Shown: positions 33,079 through 45,493, numbered from the stretch's first letter. The stretch is DNA of 64,000 bases from an uncultured Bacteroidota bacterium (GCA_902514615.1 CABXRG010000002.1:1-64000); one strand, 5' to 3'. Notes: generated by a model not told the origin, from the letters alone. Numbers and translations are program-made.

Positions 33079-34691
33079 TGAATAAACCTAAATATATTTT
33101 TGTCACAGGTGGTGTTACATCATCGTTAGGTAAAGGAATTATATCTGCCTCATTAGCCCGCTTGCTTCAAGCTCAAGGTTTGAATGTTGCCATTCAAAAG
33201 TTAGATCCATATATTAACGTTGATCCAGGTACTTTAAATCCATATGAGCATGGCGAATGTTATGTGACTGATGATGGAGCTGAAACTGATTTAGATCTAG
33301 GTCATTATGAAAGATTTTTAAGTGTTAATACTTCTCAAAAAAATAATGTAACAACTGGAAAAATCTATCAAAATGTGATAGAGAAAGAAAGAAAAGGTGA
33401 ATTTCTTGGTAAAACAGTTCAGGTTATTCCTCATATCACAAACGAAATAAAGGAAAATATTAGAAATTTAAATCATAAAAATAATTTAGATATAATAATT
33501 ACTGAGATTGGTGGAACAGTTGGAGACATTGAATCTCTCCCATTTCTAGAAGCAGTAAGACAAGTAATATACGAAGAGGGTCCAGAACATTCAATGGTAA
33601 TCCATCTAACCTTGATACCTTTTCTATCTGCAACAGGTGAATTAAAGACGAAGCCAACTCAACACTCTGTAAAAACTTTAATGGAGCTTGGTCTTAAGGC
33701 GGATGTTTTAGTTTGTAGATCAGAAAGAGAGTTATCTGATGAAATAAAAAATAAGCTAGCGCTCTTTTGTAATGTTAAATTTAATTGTGTAATTCAGTCT
33801 ATTGACGTAGAAACAATCTATGATGTTCCTATAAAAATGATGGATGAAGGTTTAGATAAAGTAACCTTAGAGAAATTTAAAATTAAAGAGACTGAACCCA
33901 ATCTTGATAAATGGAAAAACTTTTTGCATAAACTTAAAAACCCTAATCATCAAATAAACATTGGGTTAATTGGGAAATATGTTGAGTTAAATGATTCCTA
34001 TAAGTCAATTCTAGAATCACTTATTCACGCAGGAACTGAAAATGAAGTAAAAGTTAATGTTAAATCGATTCATTCTGAATATATTGAAAAAGAAAATATT
34101 TCTAAAAGCTTTAATGATCTTGATGGTATAATTGTTGCTCCTGGATTTGGTCAAAGAGGTTTAGACGGTAAAATACTTGCAGTTGAGTATGCCAGAGTTA
34201 ATAAAATTCCTTTTCTAGGAATTTGTCTTGGAATGCAAATGGCAGTAATAGAGTACGCTAGAAATGTAAAGAAGATTAGATATGCTAACTCTACTGAAAT
34301 ATCTGAAAAATGTAAAGATCCTGTAATTGACTTAATGACTTCTCAAAAAGAAATTATTAATAAGGGGGGTACAATGAGGCTTGGAGCTTGGGATTGTGAA
34401 ATATTAAAAAATACAATATCTCATAAAGTCTACAATAAAAAATTAATTTCAGAGAGACATAGACACAGATATGAGTTTAATAACGACTATTCAAATAAAA
34501 TTTTTGATGATAAATTTATAGTTGCAGGACTGAATCCTGGTACAAAGCTTGTTGAAATAATAGAAAATAAGGATCACCCTTGGTTTGTTGGAGTTCAATT
34601 TCATCCAGAATATAAAAGTAGCGTTTATAATCCTCATCCAATTTTTGTGAACTTTGTAAAAGCTAGTCTAAAAAAATATTTAAATAAATAA
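33078..34691 (+). CDS. pyrG: CTP synthase
   Basis: KYIFVTGGVTSSLGKGIISASLARLLQAQGLNV; GICLGMQ; HPEYKS. Confidence 0.99.
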   Translation: MNKPKYIFVTGGVTSSLGKGIISASLARLLQAQGLNVAIQKLDPYINVDPGTLNPYEHGECYVTDDGAETDLDLGHYERFLSVNTSQKNNVTTGKIYQNVIEKERKGEFLGKTVQVIPHITNEIKENIRNLNHKNNLDIIITEIGGTVGDIESLPFLEAVRQVIYEEGPEHSMVIHLTLIPFLSATGELKTKPTQHSVKTLMELGLKADVLVCRSERELSDEIKNKLALFCNVKFNCVIQSIDVETIYDVPIKMMDEGLDKVTLEKFKIKETEPNLDKWKNFLHKLKNPNHQINIGLIGKYVELNDSYKSILESLIHAGTENEVKVNVKSIHSEYIEKENISKSFNDLDGIIVAPGFGQRGLDGKILAVEYARVNKIPFLGICLGMQMAVIEYARNVKKIRYANSTEISEKCKDPVIDLMTSQKEIINKGGTMRLGAWDCEILKNTISHKVYNKKLISERHRHRYEFNNDYSNKIFDDKFIVAGLNPGTKLVEIIENKDHPWFVGVQFHPEYKSSVYNPHPIFVNFVKASLKKYLNK

Positions 34692-34693
34692 TT

Positions 34694-36487
34694 ATGGAAC
34701 AAAACAAGTTTGATCCTCTTCAGTTTATAGGTTTTTTATTAATCTCAGTAATATTAATGTTTTGGTTTTACGATAACCAATCTAATGCTATTGAGAATCA
34801 ACAAGATGTTGCTGTAGAAAATGTATTAGATAAGGTGGAAGATGATTCTTTTGACTTAATTAATTCTAAGGATAATTCTAATGAGTTTGAAATTGATGAA
34901 AGCTTTACGGAGGAAATAATTACTTTGGAAAACGATAATATTTTATTTGAATTAAGTACTGATGGTGCAGTTATAAAGAAAATTTTGCTAAAAGACTACA
35001 GTAATTTCAACGATGATCCGTTATTCTTAGTCAATAATAATAAATCGATATTTAGTTATAACATTTCAAATGGTAGAAACTCAATTATTAATTCTGGAGA
35101 TTTAACATATTCTTCAGAGGTAATTAGAGACAAATCAATTGTAAAATTAATTGGTGTAATTGATCAGAATAGGTCTTTAGAATTAACTTATTCACTTGAA
35201 GAAAGTTCAAGTATGATTGATTTTGATTTTAAACTGAATGATTCAAACAGTAATGAAAGATTAGATGGAGTTGAGCTAATCTGGGGTAAGGATTCTTTTA
35301 GAAATTCCAAAAGCATAGATTATGAAAACAGATATACTGCACTTTCTTACGGATTTGAGGATGAAAAAGATTCATATCTATCTGTAGGGGGGTCTACCAA
35401 TAAAACTATTAACAATGTTAACTGGATCTCGTTTAGAGAACATTTTTTTAGTTCAATTCTTATATTGAATAATAAATCTAACGATGTTCAGATTAATTCA
35501 GAAGATTTAGCAAGTAATGAAACTTTAAAAAACAAATTCACAAAAAGATTTTTAGCCAATATTCCTATTGAACTTAATTCACAAAACAGTATTAGTTATA
35601 GTATGTATTATGGACCTACTGATTATGAATTATTAAAAAATTATGACCTTAATCTTGAGAATTCTGTTCCAATTGGATGGGGTATTTTTGGTTGGTTAAA
35701 TAGGTTTGTGTTTTTTCCATTATTTTCACTTCTGACAAACTATTTTTCATTTGGAATAGCAATTATAGTGATGACAATACTTGTAAAAGTTGCAATTTCA
35801 CCTCTAACTTATAAATCTTATTTATCTCAAATTAAAATGAAAATTTTAAAACCTGAGCTAGAAATAATTAATGAAAAATTTAAAGATGATGCGATGAAAA
35901 AACAACAGGAGACAATGAAATTATATACTAAATCTGGTGCTAATCCAATGTCTGGTTGTCTTCCTGCAGTTCTTCAGATGCCTATATTCTTTGCATTATT
36001 TACTTTTTTCCCAGTCGCTTTTTCACTTAGGCAAAAAAGTTTTTTATGGGCAGATGACTTATCATCATATGATTCAATATTAGAACTAGGATTCTATATT
36101 CCTTTATATGGTGATCATGTTAGTCTTTTTCCAATCTTAGCATCAGTTGCAATTTTTTATTACACTAAAATGACTACTGGCCAACAGATGATGTCTCCTT
36201 CTCAAACAGGTGGTGTTAATATGAAATTAATAATGTACATGATGCCATTAATGATGTTGTTCTTCTTTAACAACTACGCTAGTGGATTAAGTTTATATTA
36301 TTTTATTTCTAATGTTCTTACAATAATTCTAATGCTTATCATCAAAAATTTTATAATTGATGATAATAAAATTTTATCAGAAATTGAGGAGAATAAAAAG
36401 AAGCCTGTAAAAGTGGGTGGGTTTAGAGCTAGACTTCAAAAAGCTTTAGAAGAGGCAGAAAAACAAAAGAAAAGTAGAGGTAAGTAA
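34694..36487 (+). CDS. yidC: Membrane protein insertase YidC
   Basis: C-terminal insertase domain (YKSYLSQIKMKILKPELEIINEKFKDD...GANPMSGCLPAVLQMPIFFALF) and large periplasmic domain. Confidence 0.96.
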   Translation: MEQNKFDPLQFIGFLLISVILMFWFYDNQSNAIENQQDVAVENVLDKVEDDSFDLINSKDNSNEFEIDESFTEEIITLENDNILFELSTDGAVIKKILLKDYSNFNDDPLFLVNNNKSIFSYNISNGRNSIINSGDLTYSSEVIRDKSIVKLIGVIDQNRSLELTYSLEESSSMIDFDFKLNDSNSNERLDGVELIWGKDSFRNSKSIDYENRYTALSYGFEDEKDSYLSVGGSTNKTINNVNWISFREHFFSSILILNNKSNDVQINSEDLASNETLKNKFTKRFLANIPIELNSQNSISYSMYYGPTDYELLKNYDLNLENSVPIGWGIFGWLNRFVFFPLFSLLTNYFSFGIAIIVMTILVKVAISPLTYKSYLSQIKMKILKPELEIINEKFKDDAMKKQQETMKLYTKSGANPMSGCLPAVLQMPIFFALFTFFPVAFSLRQKSFLWADDLSSYDSILELGFYIPLYGDHVSLFPILASVAIFYYTKMTTGQQMMSPSQTGGVNMKLIMYMMPLMMLFFFNNYASGLSLYYFISNVLTIILMLIIKNFIIDDNKILSEIEENKKKPVKVGGFRARLQKALEEAEKQKKSRGK

Positions 36488-36492
36488 TCTTC

Positions 36493-37680
36493 ATGAAAAA
36501 AAATAAAGTTGTTGTTGCCTTGTCTGGTGGTGTTGACTCTAGTGTTGCAGCCTATTTACTAAAGCAACAAGGTTATGAATTAATTGGTTTATTCATGAAA
36601 AATTGGCATGATGAAAATGTAACAATTTCAGATGAATGTCCTTGGTTAGATGACAGCAATGATGCAATGCTCATTGCAGAAAAACTTAAAATTCCTTTTC
36701 AAACTGTTGACTTAAGTAAAGATTACAAAGAGAAGATAATTGATTACATGTTTGATGAGTATTCAAAAGGAAACACTCCTAATCCTGATATTTTATGCAA
36801 TAGAGAAATAAAATTTGATGTTTTTATGAATATTGCAGTTTCACTGGGAGCTGATTATGTTGCCACAGGCCACTACAGTAATATTAAAAAAGTAAATTCA
36901 GATAATACTAATTATGAATTACATTCTGGCTTGGATCAAACAAAAGATCAATCTTATTTTTTATGCCAACTAAATAAAAAACATCTTAGTAAAATAATGT
37001 TCCCTCTTGGTAATTTAAAAAAATCTGAAGTAAGAGAAATAGCAAAAGAAAATAAATTAATTACAGCTGATAAGAAAGATTCTCAAGGGCTTTGTTTTGT
37101 TGGTAAAGTAAGTCTTCCAGATTTTCTTCAGCAAAAATTGAAGAAAAAAACTGGAAAAGTCATAGAAATTTCTTCTAACTCAAAATTGTTTAAACTAGAT
37201 TTTGACAAGTGTGGAAAATATGAAAGGCTTCATAATTTATCTAATCATATTAATTATAGTTCAATAGATGGTAAAACTATTGGAAATCATAATGGTGCTC
37301 ACTTTTACACTTTAGGACAGAGAAAAGGCCTAGCAATTGGTGGTTATGCTAATCCTTTGTTTATAATTGGAACAAACACTATGACTAACGAAATATTTGT
37401 TGGAGAAGGTAAGGATCATCCTGGTTTATTAAAAAAAGTTTTAAAGATTAAGTTCTCAGAAATTAACTGGGTTAACGACCAATATAACAATGACAAATCT
37501 TTTGATCTGAACCTTACCGCTAGAATAAGATACAGACAAAAACTTCAGAAAATATCTATTTATAAACATCTTGATTTTTTATTTATTGAATTTGAGGAAT
37601 TTCAATCTGCTATTACTCCGGGTCAATTCGTTGCTATATACGATAATACACAATTAATTGCCTCAGGTGTAATTTGTTAA
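36493..37680 (+). CDS. mnmA: tRNA-specific 2-thiouridylase MnmA
   Basis: [59 protein letters not shown]. Confidence 0.97.
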   Translation: MKKNKVVVALSGGVDSSVAAYLLKQQGYELIGLFMKNWHDENVTISDECPWLDDSNDAMLIAEKLKIPFQTVDLSKDYKEKIIDYMFDEYSKGNTPNPDILCNREIKFDVFMNIAVSLGADYVATGHYSNIKKVNSDNTNYELHSGLDQTKDQSYFLCQLNKKHLSKIMFPLGNLKKSEVREIAKENKLITADKKDSQGLCFVGKVSLPDFLQQKLKKKTGKVIEISSNSKLFKLDFDKCGKYERLHNLSNHINYSSIDGKTIGNHNGAHFYTLGQRKGLAIGGYANPLFIIGTNTMTNEIFVGEGKDHPGLLKKVLKIKFSEINWVNDQYNNDKSFDLNLTARIRYRQKLQKISIYKHLDFLFIEFEEFQSAITPGQFVAIYDNTQLIASGVIC

Positions 37681-37684
37681 GATT

Positions 37685-37720
37685 TATAATTGTTTTTTTT
37701 TAAAAAAACATGCAATTATA
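37685..37720 (+). terminator. AT-rich inverted repeat downstream of mnmA (putative terminator)
   Basis: tataattg...(T9/A7 core)...caattata, immediately after the mnmA stop. Confidence 0.4.
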
Positions 37721-37744
37721 CATACAATAACCAAAAAAATATTT

Positions 37745-37752
37745 TAAATTTG
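37745..37752 (+). promoter_or_regulatory. TAAATTTG -7-type element upstream of the rpsL superoperon
   Basis: TAnnTTTG exact match followed by TTTGCACG-type context, 32 nt before rpsL ATG. Confidence 0.5.
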
Positions 37753-37784
37753 CACGCTTTAATACGGAATTTAAAAATTATTGT

Positions 37785-38159
37785 ATGCCAACAATATCGC
37801 AATTAGTAAGAAAAGGAAGGACTTCTTCAACAAAGAAGAGTAAGTCCGTAGCCCTTAACAAATCTCCTCAAAAACGTGGTGTTTGTACAAGGGTTTATAC
37901 TACTACTCCTAAAAAACCAAATTCTGCAATGAGAAAAGTAGCAAGGGTAAGGCTTACAAACGGTAAAGAAGTAAATGCATACATACCTGGAGAAGGCCAC
38001 AATCTCCAAGAACACTCTATTGTTCTTGTTCGCGGAGGTAGAGTAAAAGATCTCCCAGGTGTTAGATACCATATTGTAAGAGGAGCGCTTGACACGGCTG
38101 GTGTTGAAGGGAGACTTCAAAGGAGGTCCAAGTATGGAGGAAAAAAACCAAAAAAATAA
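37785..38159 (+). CDS. rpsL: 30S ribosomal protein S12
   Basis: [12 protein letters not shown]...[28 protein letters not shown]. Confidence 0.99.
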   Translation: MPTISQLVRKGRTSSTKKSKSVALNKSPQKRGVCTRVYTTTPKKPNSAMRKVARVRLTNGKEVNAYIPGEGHNLQEHSIVLVRGGRVKDLPGVRYHIVRGALDTAGVEGRLQRRSKYGGKKPKK

Positions 38160-38166
38160 TCCCTAA

Positions 38167-38643
38167 ATGAGAAAGAAACAATCTAAAAAAAGGCCTCTAA
38201 TTCCTGATCCTAAGTTTAACGATCAGTTAGTAACTAGATTTGTTAATAATCTTATGTTGCAGGGTAAAAAATCAACTGCTTACAAAGTTTTTTATGATGC
38301 TATTGAAATAGTAGAATCAAAAAAGGGAGACGAAGAGAAGACTTCACTTGAATTATGGAAGGATGCTCTTTCTAATGTTATGCCTCATGTTGAGGTAAGA
38401 AGTAGAAGAGTAGGTGGTGCAACTTTTCAAATACCTACACCTATTAGACCAGACAGGAAAATATCAATTGCCATGAAATGGTTGATTACAGCTTCAAGAA
38501 AAAGAAATGAAAAATCTATGGCTGTTAAATTAGCACAAGAGATCTTAGCTGCTGCTAAAGAAGAAGGAGCTGCTGTAAAGAAAAGAGTTGATACTCATAA
38601 AATGGCTGAAGCAAATAAAGCCTTTTCACATTTCAGATTTTAA
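38167..38643 (+). CDS. rpsG: 30S ribosomal protein S7
   Basis: [24 protein letters not shown]. Confidence 0.98.
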   Translation: MRKKQSKKRPLIPDPKFNDQLVTRFVNNLMLQGKKSTAYKVFYDAIEIVESKKGDEEKTSLELWKDALSNVMPHVEVRSRRVGGATFQIPTPIRPDRKISIAMKWLITASRKRNEKSMAVKLAQEILAAAKEEGAAVKKRVDTHKMAEANKAFSHFRF

Positions 38644-38652
38644 TAATATAGC

Positions 38653-40782
38653 ATGTCAAGAGATTTAAAATTTACAAGAAATATTGGTATAGCAGCTCAC
38701 ATTGATGCTGGTAAAACTACTACAACTGAAAGAGTTTTATTTTACACTGGTGTAAGTCATAAGATTGGAGAGGTGCACGATGGTGCAGCAACAATGGACT
38801 GGATGGAGCAAGAACAGGAAAGAGGTATCACGATTACTTCTGCTGCAACTACTTGTAGTTGGAACTTTCCGACTGATCAAGGAAAACCTATAGATGATAC
38901 AAAGGCATATCACTTTAACATAATTGACACACCAGGTCACGTTGATTTTACTGTAGAGGTAAACAGGTCATTAAGAGTTTTAGACGGTCTTGTATTTTTG
39001 TTTTCTGCTGTTGATGGAGTTGAACCTCAATCTGAAACTAACTGGAGATTAGCAGACAATTACAAGGTGCCAAGAATAGGTTTTGTCAATAAAATGGACC
39101 GTCAAGGTTCTAATTTCTTAGGCGTTTGTAAACAAGTTATTGAAAAGCTTGGTTCAAAAGCTGTTCCTATTGTTCTTAATATTGGTGATGAAGAAGATTT
39201 TAAAGGAATCGTTGATCTTGTTAAAAATCAAGCTATTGTTTGGCATGATGACAATTATGGTTCAACATTTGATATAGTAGATATTCCAGATGACTTAAAA
39301 GAAGAAGCTGAAAGACTGAGAGGTGAATTAATTGAAGCTGTTGCTGAATATGACGAAAATCTTTTAGAAAAGTATTTTGAAGATCCTGACTCAATTACCG
39401 AGGATGAGGTTCATAATGCCCTTAGAGCTGCAACACAAGAAATCAGTATTATTCCAATGGTTTGTGGTTCTGCATTCAAAAATAAAGGTGTACAATTTTT
39501 ATTAGATGCTGTTTGTAGGTACTTGCCTTCTCCAGTCGATAAAGATGCAATTATAGGAACTAAACCTGATTCTGAAGAAGAAATTTCTAGACTTCCAAGT
39601 GCAAACGAACCATTTTCTGCACTTGCATTTAAAATTGCTACTGATCCATATGTAGGGAGACTAGCATTTTTTAGAGTTTACTCAGGAAGACTTGATGCTG
39701 GTTCTTATATTTTAAATAATAGATCAGAAAATAGAGAGAGAATTTCCAGAATCTATCAAATGCATTCTAACAAGCAAAATGCTATTGATTACATTGAAGC
39801 TGGAGATATTGGTGCTGCAGTTGGTTTTAAAGATATTAAAACTGGTGATACCCTATCATCTGAGAAAGATCCTATAATTTTAGAGAGTATGGTTTTTCCT
39901 GATCCAGTTATTGGAGTTGCTGTTGAGCCAAAAACTAAAGCTGATGTTGACAAATTAGGTATGGCTCTTGGAAAACTTGCTGAAGAAGATCCAACCTTTC
40001 AGGTAAAAACTGATGAAGCATCTGGACAAACTGTTATTTCCGGAATGGGTGAGCTTCATCTTGATATTCTTGTTGATAGACTTAGAAGAGAGTTTAAGGT
40101 TGAAGTTAATCAAGGCCAACCTCAGGTTGAATATAAGGAGTCTCTAACGCAATCTGCAGACCACAGAGAGACTTATAAAAAGCAAACTGGTGGTCGTGGT
40201 AAATTTGCAGATATTGTATTTACAATTGAGCCAGGAGAAAAGGGTAAACCAGGACTTGAATTTGTTAATCTTATCAAAGGTGGAAATATTCCTAGAGAAT
40301 ATATTCCTTCTGTAGAAAAAGGTTTTAAAGATTCTATGAAAAATGGCCCTCTTGCTGGTTTTGAGGTAGACTCAATGAAAGTAACATTAAAAGATGGTTC
40401 ATTCCACCCTGTGGATTCTGACTCTTTATCTTTTGAGTTAGCCGCTAAACTTGCTTTTAAAACTTCAGCTAAAGCTGCAAAAGCAGTTATTATGGAACCT
40501 ATAATGAAACTTGAAGTAATCACTCCTGAAGAAAACATGGGTGATATAGTAGGTGATTTAAATAGAAGAAGAGGTCAAGTAAATTCAATGGATGATAGAG
40601 CTGGAGCTAAAGTTGTAAAAGGAGAAGTGCCACTATCTGAAATGTTCGGATATGTAACTTCACTTAGAACTCTTTCATCTGGTAGAGCTACATCAACTAT
40701 GGAATTTTCACATTATGATCAAACTCCTTCAAATATCTCAGAAACTGTTATTTCTGAAGTAAAAGGAAATACAACAGATTAA
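38653..40782 (+). CDS. fusA: Elongation factor G
   Basis: [41 protein letters not shown]. Confidence 0.99.
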   Translation: MSRDLKFTRNIGIAAHIDAGKTTTTERVLFYTGVSHKIGEVHDGAATMDWMEQEQERGITITSAATTCSWNFPTDQGKPIDDTKAYHFNIIDTPGHVDFTVEVNRSLRVLDGLVFLFSAVDGVEPQSETNWRLADNYKVPRIGFVNKMDRQGSNFLGVCKQVIEKLGSKAVPIVLNIGDEEDFKGIVDLVKNQAIVWHDDNYGSTFDIVDIPDDLKEEAERLRGELIEAVAEYDENLLEKYFEDPDSITEDEVHNALRAATQEISIIPMVCGSAFKNKGVQFLLDAVCRYLPSPVDKDAIIGTKPDSEEEISRLPSANEPFSALAFKIATDPYVGRLAFFRVYSGRLDAGSYILNNRSENRERISRIYQMHSNKQNAIDYIEAGDIGAAVGFKDIKTGDTLSSEKDPIILESMVFPDPVIGVAVEPKTKADVDKLGMALGKLAEEDPTFQVKTDEASGQTVISGMGELHLDILVDRLRREFKVEVNQGQPQVEYKESLTQSADHRETYKKQTGGRGKFADIVFTIEPGEKGKPGLEFVNLIKGGNIPREYIPSVEKGFKDSMKNGPLAGFEVDSMKVTLKDGSFHPVDSDSLSFELAAKLAFKTSAKAAKAVIMEPIMKLEVITPEENMGDIVGDLNRRRGQVNSMDDRAGAKVVKGEVPLSEMFGYVTSLRTLSSGRATSTMEFSHYDQTPSNISETVISEVKGNTTD

Positions 40783-40792
40783 ACGAATAGAT

Positions 40793-41098
40793 ATGAGTCA
40801 AAAAATTAGAATAAAATTAAAATCTTACGATTATAACTTGGTTGACAAATCAGCTGATAAGATTGTCAAGACTGTAAAAAACACTGGAGCTATAGTTACG
40901 GGTCCTATACCTTTACCAACTCATAAAAAGATTTTCACTGTTCTAAGATCACCTCATGTAAACAAAAAATCAAGAGAGCAATTTAAGTTGTGTTCTTATA
41001 AAAGACTTATGGATATTTATAGTTCATCTTCAAAAACTGTTGATGCACTTATGAAATTAGAACTTCCTAGTGGAGTTGAAGTAGAAATTAAAGTATAA
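40793..41098 (+). CDS. rpsJ: 30S ribosomal protein S10
   Basis: [22 protein letters not shown]...GPIPLPT. Confidence 0.98.
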   Translation: MSQKIRIKLKSYDYNLVDKSADKIVKTVKNTGAIVTGPIPLPTHKKIFTVLRSPHVNKKSREQFKLCSYKRLMDIYSSSSKTVDALMKLELPSGVEVEIKV

Positions 41099-41103
41099 TA
41101 ATT

Positions 41104-41718
41104 ATGTCAGGTATTATTGGAAAAAAAATTGGGATGACTAGTATTTACGATGAGAATGGTAAGAATATTCCTTGTACAATACTTCAAGCAGGTCCATGTA
41201 CTATAACTCAGGTTAAAACTGATGATAAAGATGGTTATTCTTCTTTTCAGCTTGGTTTTGATGAGAAGTCTAAGAATACTACAAAGTCTTATGAAGGTCA
41301 GTTTAAGAAAAGTAAGTCTGCTACTATGAATAAGCTTGTTGAATTCAAAGGATTTGAAGGTGACCCTAAATTAGGAGACAAGATAACTGTTGATCATTTT
41401 TTAGAAGGAGAATTTGTAGATGTATCAGGTATTTCTAAAGGAAAAGGTTTTCAAGGTGTAGTAAAAAGACATGGTTTTAGAGGTGTTGGTGATTCTACTC
41501 ATGGTCAACATAATAGATTAAGAGCTCCTGGTTCAATTGGTGCCGGTTCTAGTCCTTCTAGAGTTTTCAAGGGTATGAGAATGGCAGGTCAAACAGGTAA
41601 CTCTAAAGTAAAAGTGCTAAATCTTAAAGTGGTTAAGATTATGCCTGAAGAAAATATTTTAATTGTAAAAGGAAGTGTTCCTGGTCACAATAATTCATAT
41701 ATAATTGTTCAAAAGTAA
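41104..41718 (+). CDS. rplC: 50S ribosomal protein L3
   Basis: [49 protein letters not shown]. Confidence 0.98.
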   Translation: MSGIIGKKIGMTSIYDENGKNIPCTILQAGPCTITQVKTDDKDGYSSFQLGFDEKSKNTTKSYEGQFKKSKSATMNKLVEFKGFEGDPKLGDKITVDHFLEGEFVDVSGISKGKGFQGVVKRHGFRGVGDSTHGQHNRLRAPGSIGAGSSPSRVFKGMRMAGQTGNSKVKVLNLKVVKIMPEENILIVKGSVPGHNNSYIIVQK

Positions 41719-42344
41719 TGGAACTTAAAGTACATAATATAAAAGGGAAAGAGACTGATAAAAAAGTCAAGTTAAATAAATCAATTTTTGGTATCGAACC
41801 TAATGATCATGCTATTTATCTTGATGTTAAGCAATATCTTGCTAATAACAGAAAGGGTCTCCATAAGTCAAAGGAAAGAGGTGAAATTGCAGGTAGTACA
41901 AGAAAGATTAAAAAACAAAAGGGTACAGGAACTGCAAGAGCTGGTAGTATTAAAAACCCATTATTTAGAGGTGGAGGTAGAGTTTTTGGTCCTAGACCTA
42001 GATCTTATGATCAAAAGGTTAACAAAAAAGTTAAAAAATTAGCTAGAAAATCTGCTCTTGCTTATAAAGCGAAAAATAAAGAAATTTTAATACTAGAGGA
42101 TTTTAATCTTTCTAATCCAAAAACATCTGATTATATAAATATTATCAAAGCTTTTGGGCTTGAAACAAAAAAGACTTTAGTAGTTACTAGTGATATAAAT
42201 AAAAATATATATTTGTCGTCACGAAATTTAAAAAATTCTAAAGTTGTAATTAACTCAGAATTAAACACTTATGAAATTACAGATGCTAATAACATCCTTA
42301 TTTTAGAAAGTGCGGTTGAAGGAATTGAATCAACCTTGAAATAA
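41718..42344 (+). CDS. rplD: 50S ribosomal protein L4
   Basis: KQKGTGTARAGSIKNPLFRGGGRVFGPRPRSY. Confidence 0.98.
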   Translation: MELKVHNIKGKETDKKVKLNKSIFGIEPNDHAIYLDVKQYLANNRKGLHKSKERGEIAGSTRKIKKQKGTGTARAGSIKNPLFRGGGRVFGPRPRSYDQKVNKKVKKLARKSALAYKAKNKEILILEDFNLSNPKTSDYINIIKAFGLETKKTLVVTSDINKNIYLSSRNLKNSKVVINSELNTYEITDANNILILESAVEGIESTLK

Positions 42345-42352
42345 ATTAGATT

Positions 42353-42643
42353 ATGGATATACTTATAAAACCAATATTAACTGAAAAAGCAACTAATGAA
42401 AGTGAATTGAGAAATTCATACACTTTTATTGTTTCTAAATCTGCGAACAAGGTTGAAATTAAAAAAGCTGTTGAATCCTTATATGGGGTTTCAGTTTCGA
42501 AAGTTAGAACCATGATCTATGGAGCTGAATCAAGAACAAGATTTACCAAAAAGGGAGTCCAAACCAGTAAAAAAGGTTCTTATAAAAAAGCAATTGTTAA
42601 AATTTCAGAGGGAGACAGAATTGACTTCTTTGCAAATCTATAA
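42353..42643 (+). CDS. rplW: 50S ribosomal protein L23
   Basis: [16 protein letters not shown]...[31 protein letters not shown]. Confidence 0.97.
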   Translation: MDILIKPILTEKATNESELRNSYTFIVSKSANKVEIKKAVESLYGVSVSKVRTMIYGAESRTRFTKKGVQTSKKGSYKKAIVKISEGDRIDFFANL

Positions 42644-42645
42644 TT

Positions 42646-43470
42646 ATGCCAGTAAGAAAATTAAAACCGGTTACGCCGTCACAAAGATTTAGAGTTGTTA
42701 ATGGATTTGATGCCATCACAACAGATAGTCCTGAAAAATCATTATTAACTACCATAAAAAGAACTGGTGGAAGAAATAATCATGGTAAAATGACTAGTAA
42801 GTATAGAGGTGGTGGACACAAGAAAAGATATAGAATTATTGATTTCAAAAGAGATAAGTTTGACGTATCTGCTGATGTAAAATCCATTGAATATGATCCA
42901 AATCGTTCTGCTTTTATATCTCTAATTGAATATAAAGACGGAGAAAAGAGATATATAGTTGCGCAAAATGGTTTAAAGGTTGGACAAAGTGTTGTTTCTG
43001 GAGAATCAGTTTCACCTGAAATTGGAAACGCCATGCCTATTAGCAAAATTCCTTTAGGTACAATTATTTCATGTATTGAGTTGAATCCAGGTAAGGGCGC
43101 TAGTATATCTAGAAGTGCTGGATCATTTGCTCAGCTTATGGCTAAAGATGGTAAATTTTGTACTGTTAAGCTTCCTTCTGGAGAAACTAGAATGATCCTT
43201 AATACTTGTTATGCTACAATAGGTGCAGTATCAAATTCTGATAATCAGCTTATTTCATCTGGTAAAGCTGGTAGAAAAAGATGGTTAGGTAGAAGACCAA
43301 GGACTAGACCAGTTGCTATGAACCCAGTAGATCACCCGATGGGAGGTGGAGAAGGTAAATCTTCAGGTGGTCATCCAAGATCTAAAAAAGGAATACCTGC
43401 TAAGGGTTACAGAACAAGATCTAAAAAGAAATCATCTTCTAAGTTTATAATTGAAAGAAGAAAAAAATAA
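42646..43470 (+). CDS. rplB: 50S ribosomal protein L2
   Basis: [46 protein letters not shown]. Confidence 0.99.
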   Translation: MPVRKLKPVTPSQRFRVVNGFDAITTDSPEKSLLTTIKRTGGRNNHGKMTSKYRGGGHKKRYRIIDFKRDKFDVSADVKSIEYDPNRSAFISLIEYKDGEKRYIVAQNGLKVGQSVVSGESVSPEIGNAMPISKIPLGTIISCIELNPGKGASISRSAGSFAQLMAKDGKFCTVKLPSGETRMILNTCYATIGAVSNSDNQLISSGKAGRKRWLGRRPRTRPVAMNPVDHPMGGGEGKSSGGHPRSKKGIPAKGYRTRSKKKSSSKFIIERRKK

Positions 43471-43476
43471 TATAGT

Positions 43477-43743
43477 ATGTCAAGATCATTAAAAAAAGGA
43501 CCATATGTTCATTTAAGCCTTCTTAAAAAGGTTAATAAAAATATTGAAGACAATAAGAAAGCTGTTATTAAAACATGGTCTAGATCTTCAATGATTATTC
43601 CTGATTTTGTGGGTCAAACGATTGCTGTTCATAACGGTAAACAATTTATCCCTGTTTATATAACAGAAAACATGGTTGGGCACAAGCTTGGAGAATTTTC
43701 TCCAACTAGATCGTTTAGAGGTCATACAGGAAATAAAAGATAA
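43477..43743 (+). CDS. rpsS: 30S ribosomal protein S19
   Basis: [19 protein letters not shown]...[20 protein letters not shown]. Confidence 0.98.
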   Translation: MSRSLKKGPYVHLSLLKKVNKNIEDNKKAVIKTWSRSSMIIPDFVGQTIAVHNGKQFIPVYITENMVGHKLGEFSPTRSFRGHTGNKR

Positions 43744-43761
43744 ATAATATTGATTAATTAA

Positions 43762-44163
43762 ATGGGATCAAGAAAAAGAAATAGCGCTGATAAAACTAAA
43801 GAAGCAAAAAAAGATATAGCTTTTGCTAAACTTAATAATTGTCCGACTTCTCCAAGAAAAATGCGTCTTGTGGCAGATCAGATAAGAGGAGAAGATATTG
43901 CAAATGCATTATCTATACTTAAGTTTAGTCCTAAAGAGGCATCAAGAAGATTGGAAAAACTTTTAGTTTCAGCAATATCTAACTGGCAGTCTAAAAATGA
44001 AGATGCTAACATTGATGCTGCTCAGCTTTTTGTTAAAGAAATTAGAGTAGATGGTGGAAGCATGTTAAAAAGAATAAGAACAGCTCCCCAAGGTAGAGCT
44101 CATAGAATTAGAAAGAGATCTAATCATGTAACATTAGTGCTTTCTTCAAAAACAATTAATTAA
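43762..44163 (+). CDS. rplV: 50S ribosomal protein L22
   Basis: [44 protein letters not shown]. Confidence 0.97.
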   Translation: MGSRKRNSADKTKEAKKDIAFAKLNNCPTSPRKMRLVADQIRGEDIANALSILKFSPKEASRRLEKLLVSAISNWQSKNEDANIDAAQLFVKEIRVDGGSMLKRIRTAPQGRAHRIRKRSNHVTLVLSSKTIN

Positions 44164-44874
44164 ATGGGACAAAAGACAAATCCAATAGGAAATAGATTAG
44201 GTATTATCAGAGGTTGGGATTCTAACTGGTGGGGTGGAAGAGATTATGGTGATAAAATCGCAGAAGATGATAAGATTAGAAAATATATTTACGCTAGACT
44301 TTCACGTGCAAGTGTTTCTAGTGTTATAATAGAAAGAACACTTAAATTAATTATTATTACAATAACTACTGCTAGACCGGGAATAATTATTGGAAAGGCA
44401 GGATCTGAAGTTGATAAATTAAAGGAAGAATTAAAGAAAATTACATCTAAAGACATTCAACTTAATATATTTGAAATTAAGCGTCCCGAATTAGATGCTT
44501 TTCTCGTTGGAAACAGTATTGCAAGGCAAATTGAGAATAGAATTTCTTTTAGAAGAGCTATAAAAATGGCTATTGCTGCTGCAATGAGAATGAATGCTGA
44601 GGGAATTAAAATTCAAATATCTGGAAGGTTAAATGGTGCTGAAATGGCAAGGTCTGAATCTTATAAAGAGGGTAGAATTCCTCTTTCAACTTTTAGAGCT
44701 GATATTGACTATGCTATTGTTGAAGCGCATACAACTTACGGACGACTTGGAATAAAGGTTTGGATCATGAAAGGTGAAGTTTATGGTAAAAGAGAATTAT
44801 CTCCATTAACTGGTATGAAAAAATCATCCAATAATTCTAAGAAAAACAATAGACAAAGAGATAGAAAAAATTAA
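44164..44874 (+). CDS. rpsC: 30S ribosomal protein S3
   Basis: [46 protein letters not shown]. Confidence 0.98.
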   Translation: MGQKTNPIGNRLGIIRGWDSNWWGGRDYGDKIAEDDKIRKYIYARLSRASVSSVIIERTLKLIIITITTARPGIIIGKAGSEVDKLKEELKKITSKDIQLNIFEIKRPELDAFLVGNSIARQIENRISFRRAIKMAIAAAMRMNAEGIKIQISGRLNGAEMARSESYKEGRIPLSTFRADIDYAIVEAHTTYGRLGIKVWIMKGEVYGKRELSPLTGMKKSSNNSKKNNRQRDRKN

Positions 44875-44880
44875 TTAGAT

Positions 44881-45312
44881 ATGTTACAACCTAAAAGAAC
44901 CAAATTTAGAAAAGCGCAGAAGGGTAAAATGAAAGGTTTATCTCAAAGAGGTCATAGACTTTCTAATGGTATGTTTGGAATAAAATCTTTAGAATCTAAA
45001 TTTATTACTTCAAGGCAAATTGAGGCTGCAAGGATTGCTGCTACTAGATATATGAAAAGAGAAGGTCAGCTTTGGATAAAAATATTTCCAGATAAACCAA
45101 TCACTAAAAAGCCTCTTGAGGTTAGAATGGGTAAAGGAAAAGGTGCTCCAGAGTATTTTGTGGCAGTTGTTAAACCAGGTAGAGTTCTTTTTGAAGTATC
45201 TGGTGTGCCTGTAGCTGTTGCAAAGGAAGCTTTAAGACTAGCTGCTCAAAAATTACCAGTAACAACTAAATTTATTATTGCAAGAGATTTTAAAGGATAT
45301 TATGAAAATTAG
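44881..45312 (+). CDS. rplP: 50S ribosomal protein L16
   Basis: [44 protein letters not shown]. Confidence 0.98.
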   Translation: MLQPKRTKFRKAQKGKMKGLSQRGHRLSNGMFGIKSLESKFITSRQIEAARIAATRYMKREGQLWIKIFPDKPITKKPLEVRMGKGKGAPEYFVAVVKPGRVLFEVSGVPVAVAKEALRLAAQKLPVTTKFIIARDFKGYYEN

Positions 45313-45487
45313 TGAAATAAGAAATATGTCAACTGATGAGTTAAACGAAAAGTTAACTGATACTTCTAAGAAGTTATCCCAGTTAAAATTTAATAACTCT
45401 GTTCAAACAATAGAAAATCCTCTTGAAATTAAAATTTTAAGAAGACAGCTTGCTAAGCTTAAAACTGTATTAAACGAAAAAAAATAA
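45302..45487 (+). CDS. rpmC: 50S ribosomal protein L29
   Basis: [38 protein letters not shown] 45302 preferred over ORF-track start 45278; overlaps rplP by 11 nt. Confidence 0.94.
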   Translation: MKISEIRNMSTDELNEKLTDTSKKLSQLKFNNSVQTIENPLEIKILRRQLAKLKTVLNEKK

Positions 45488-45493
45488 GATTAA

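Noticed and set aside
40173-40538. 121-aa minus-strand ORF opposite fusA (and similar antisense ORFs at 6292-6621, 3432-3737, 50164-50466)
   Set aside because: Shadow ORFs of highly conserved genes; no independent support.
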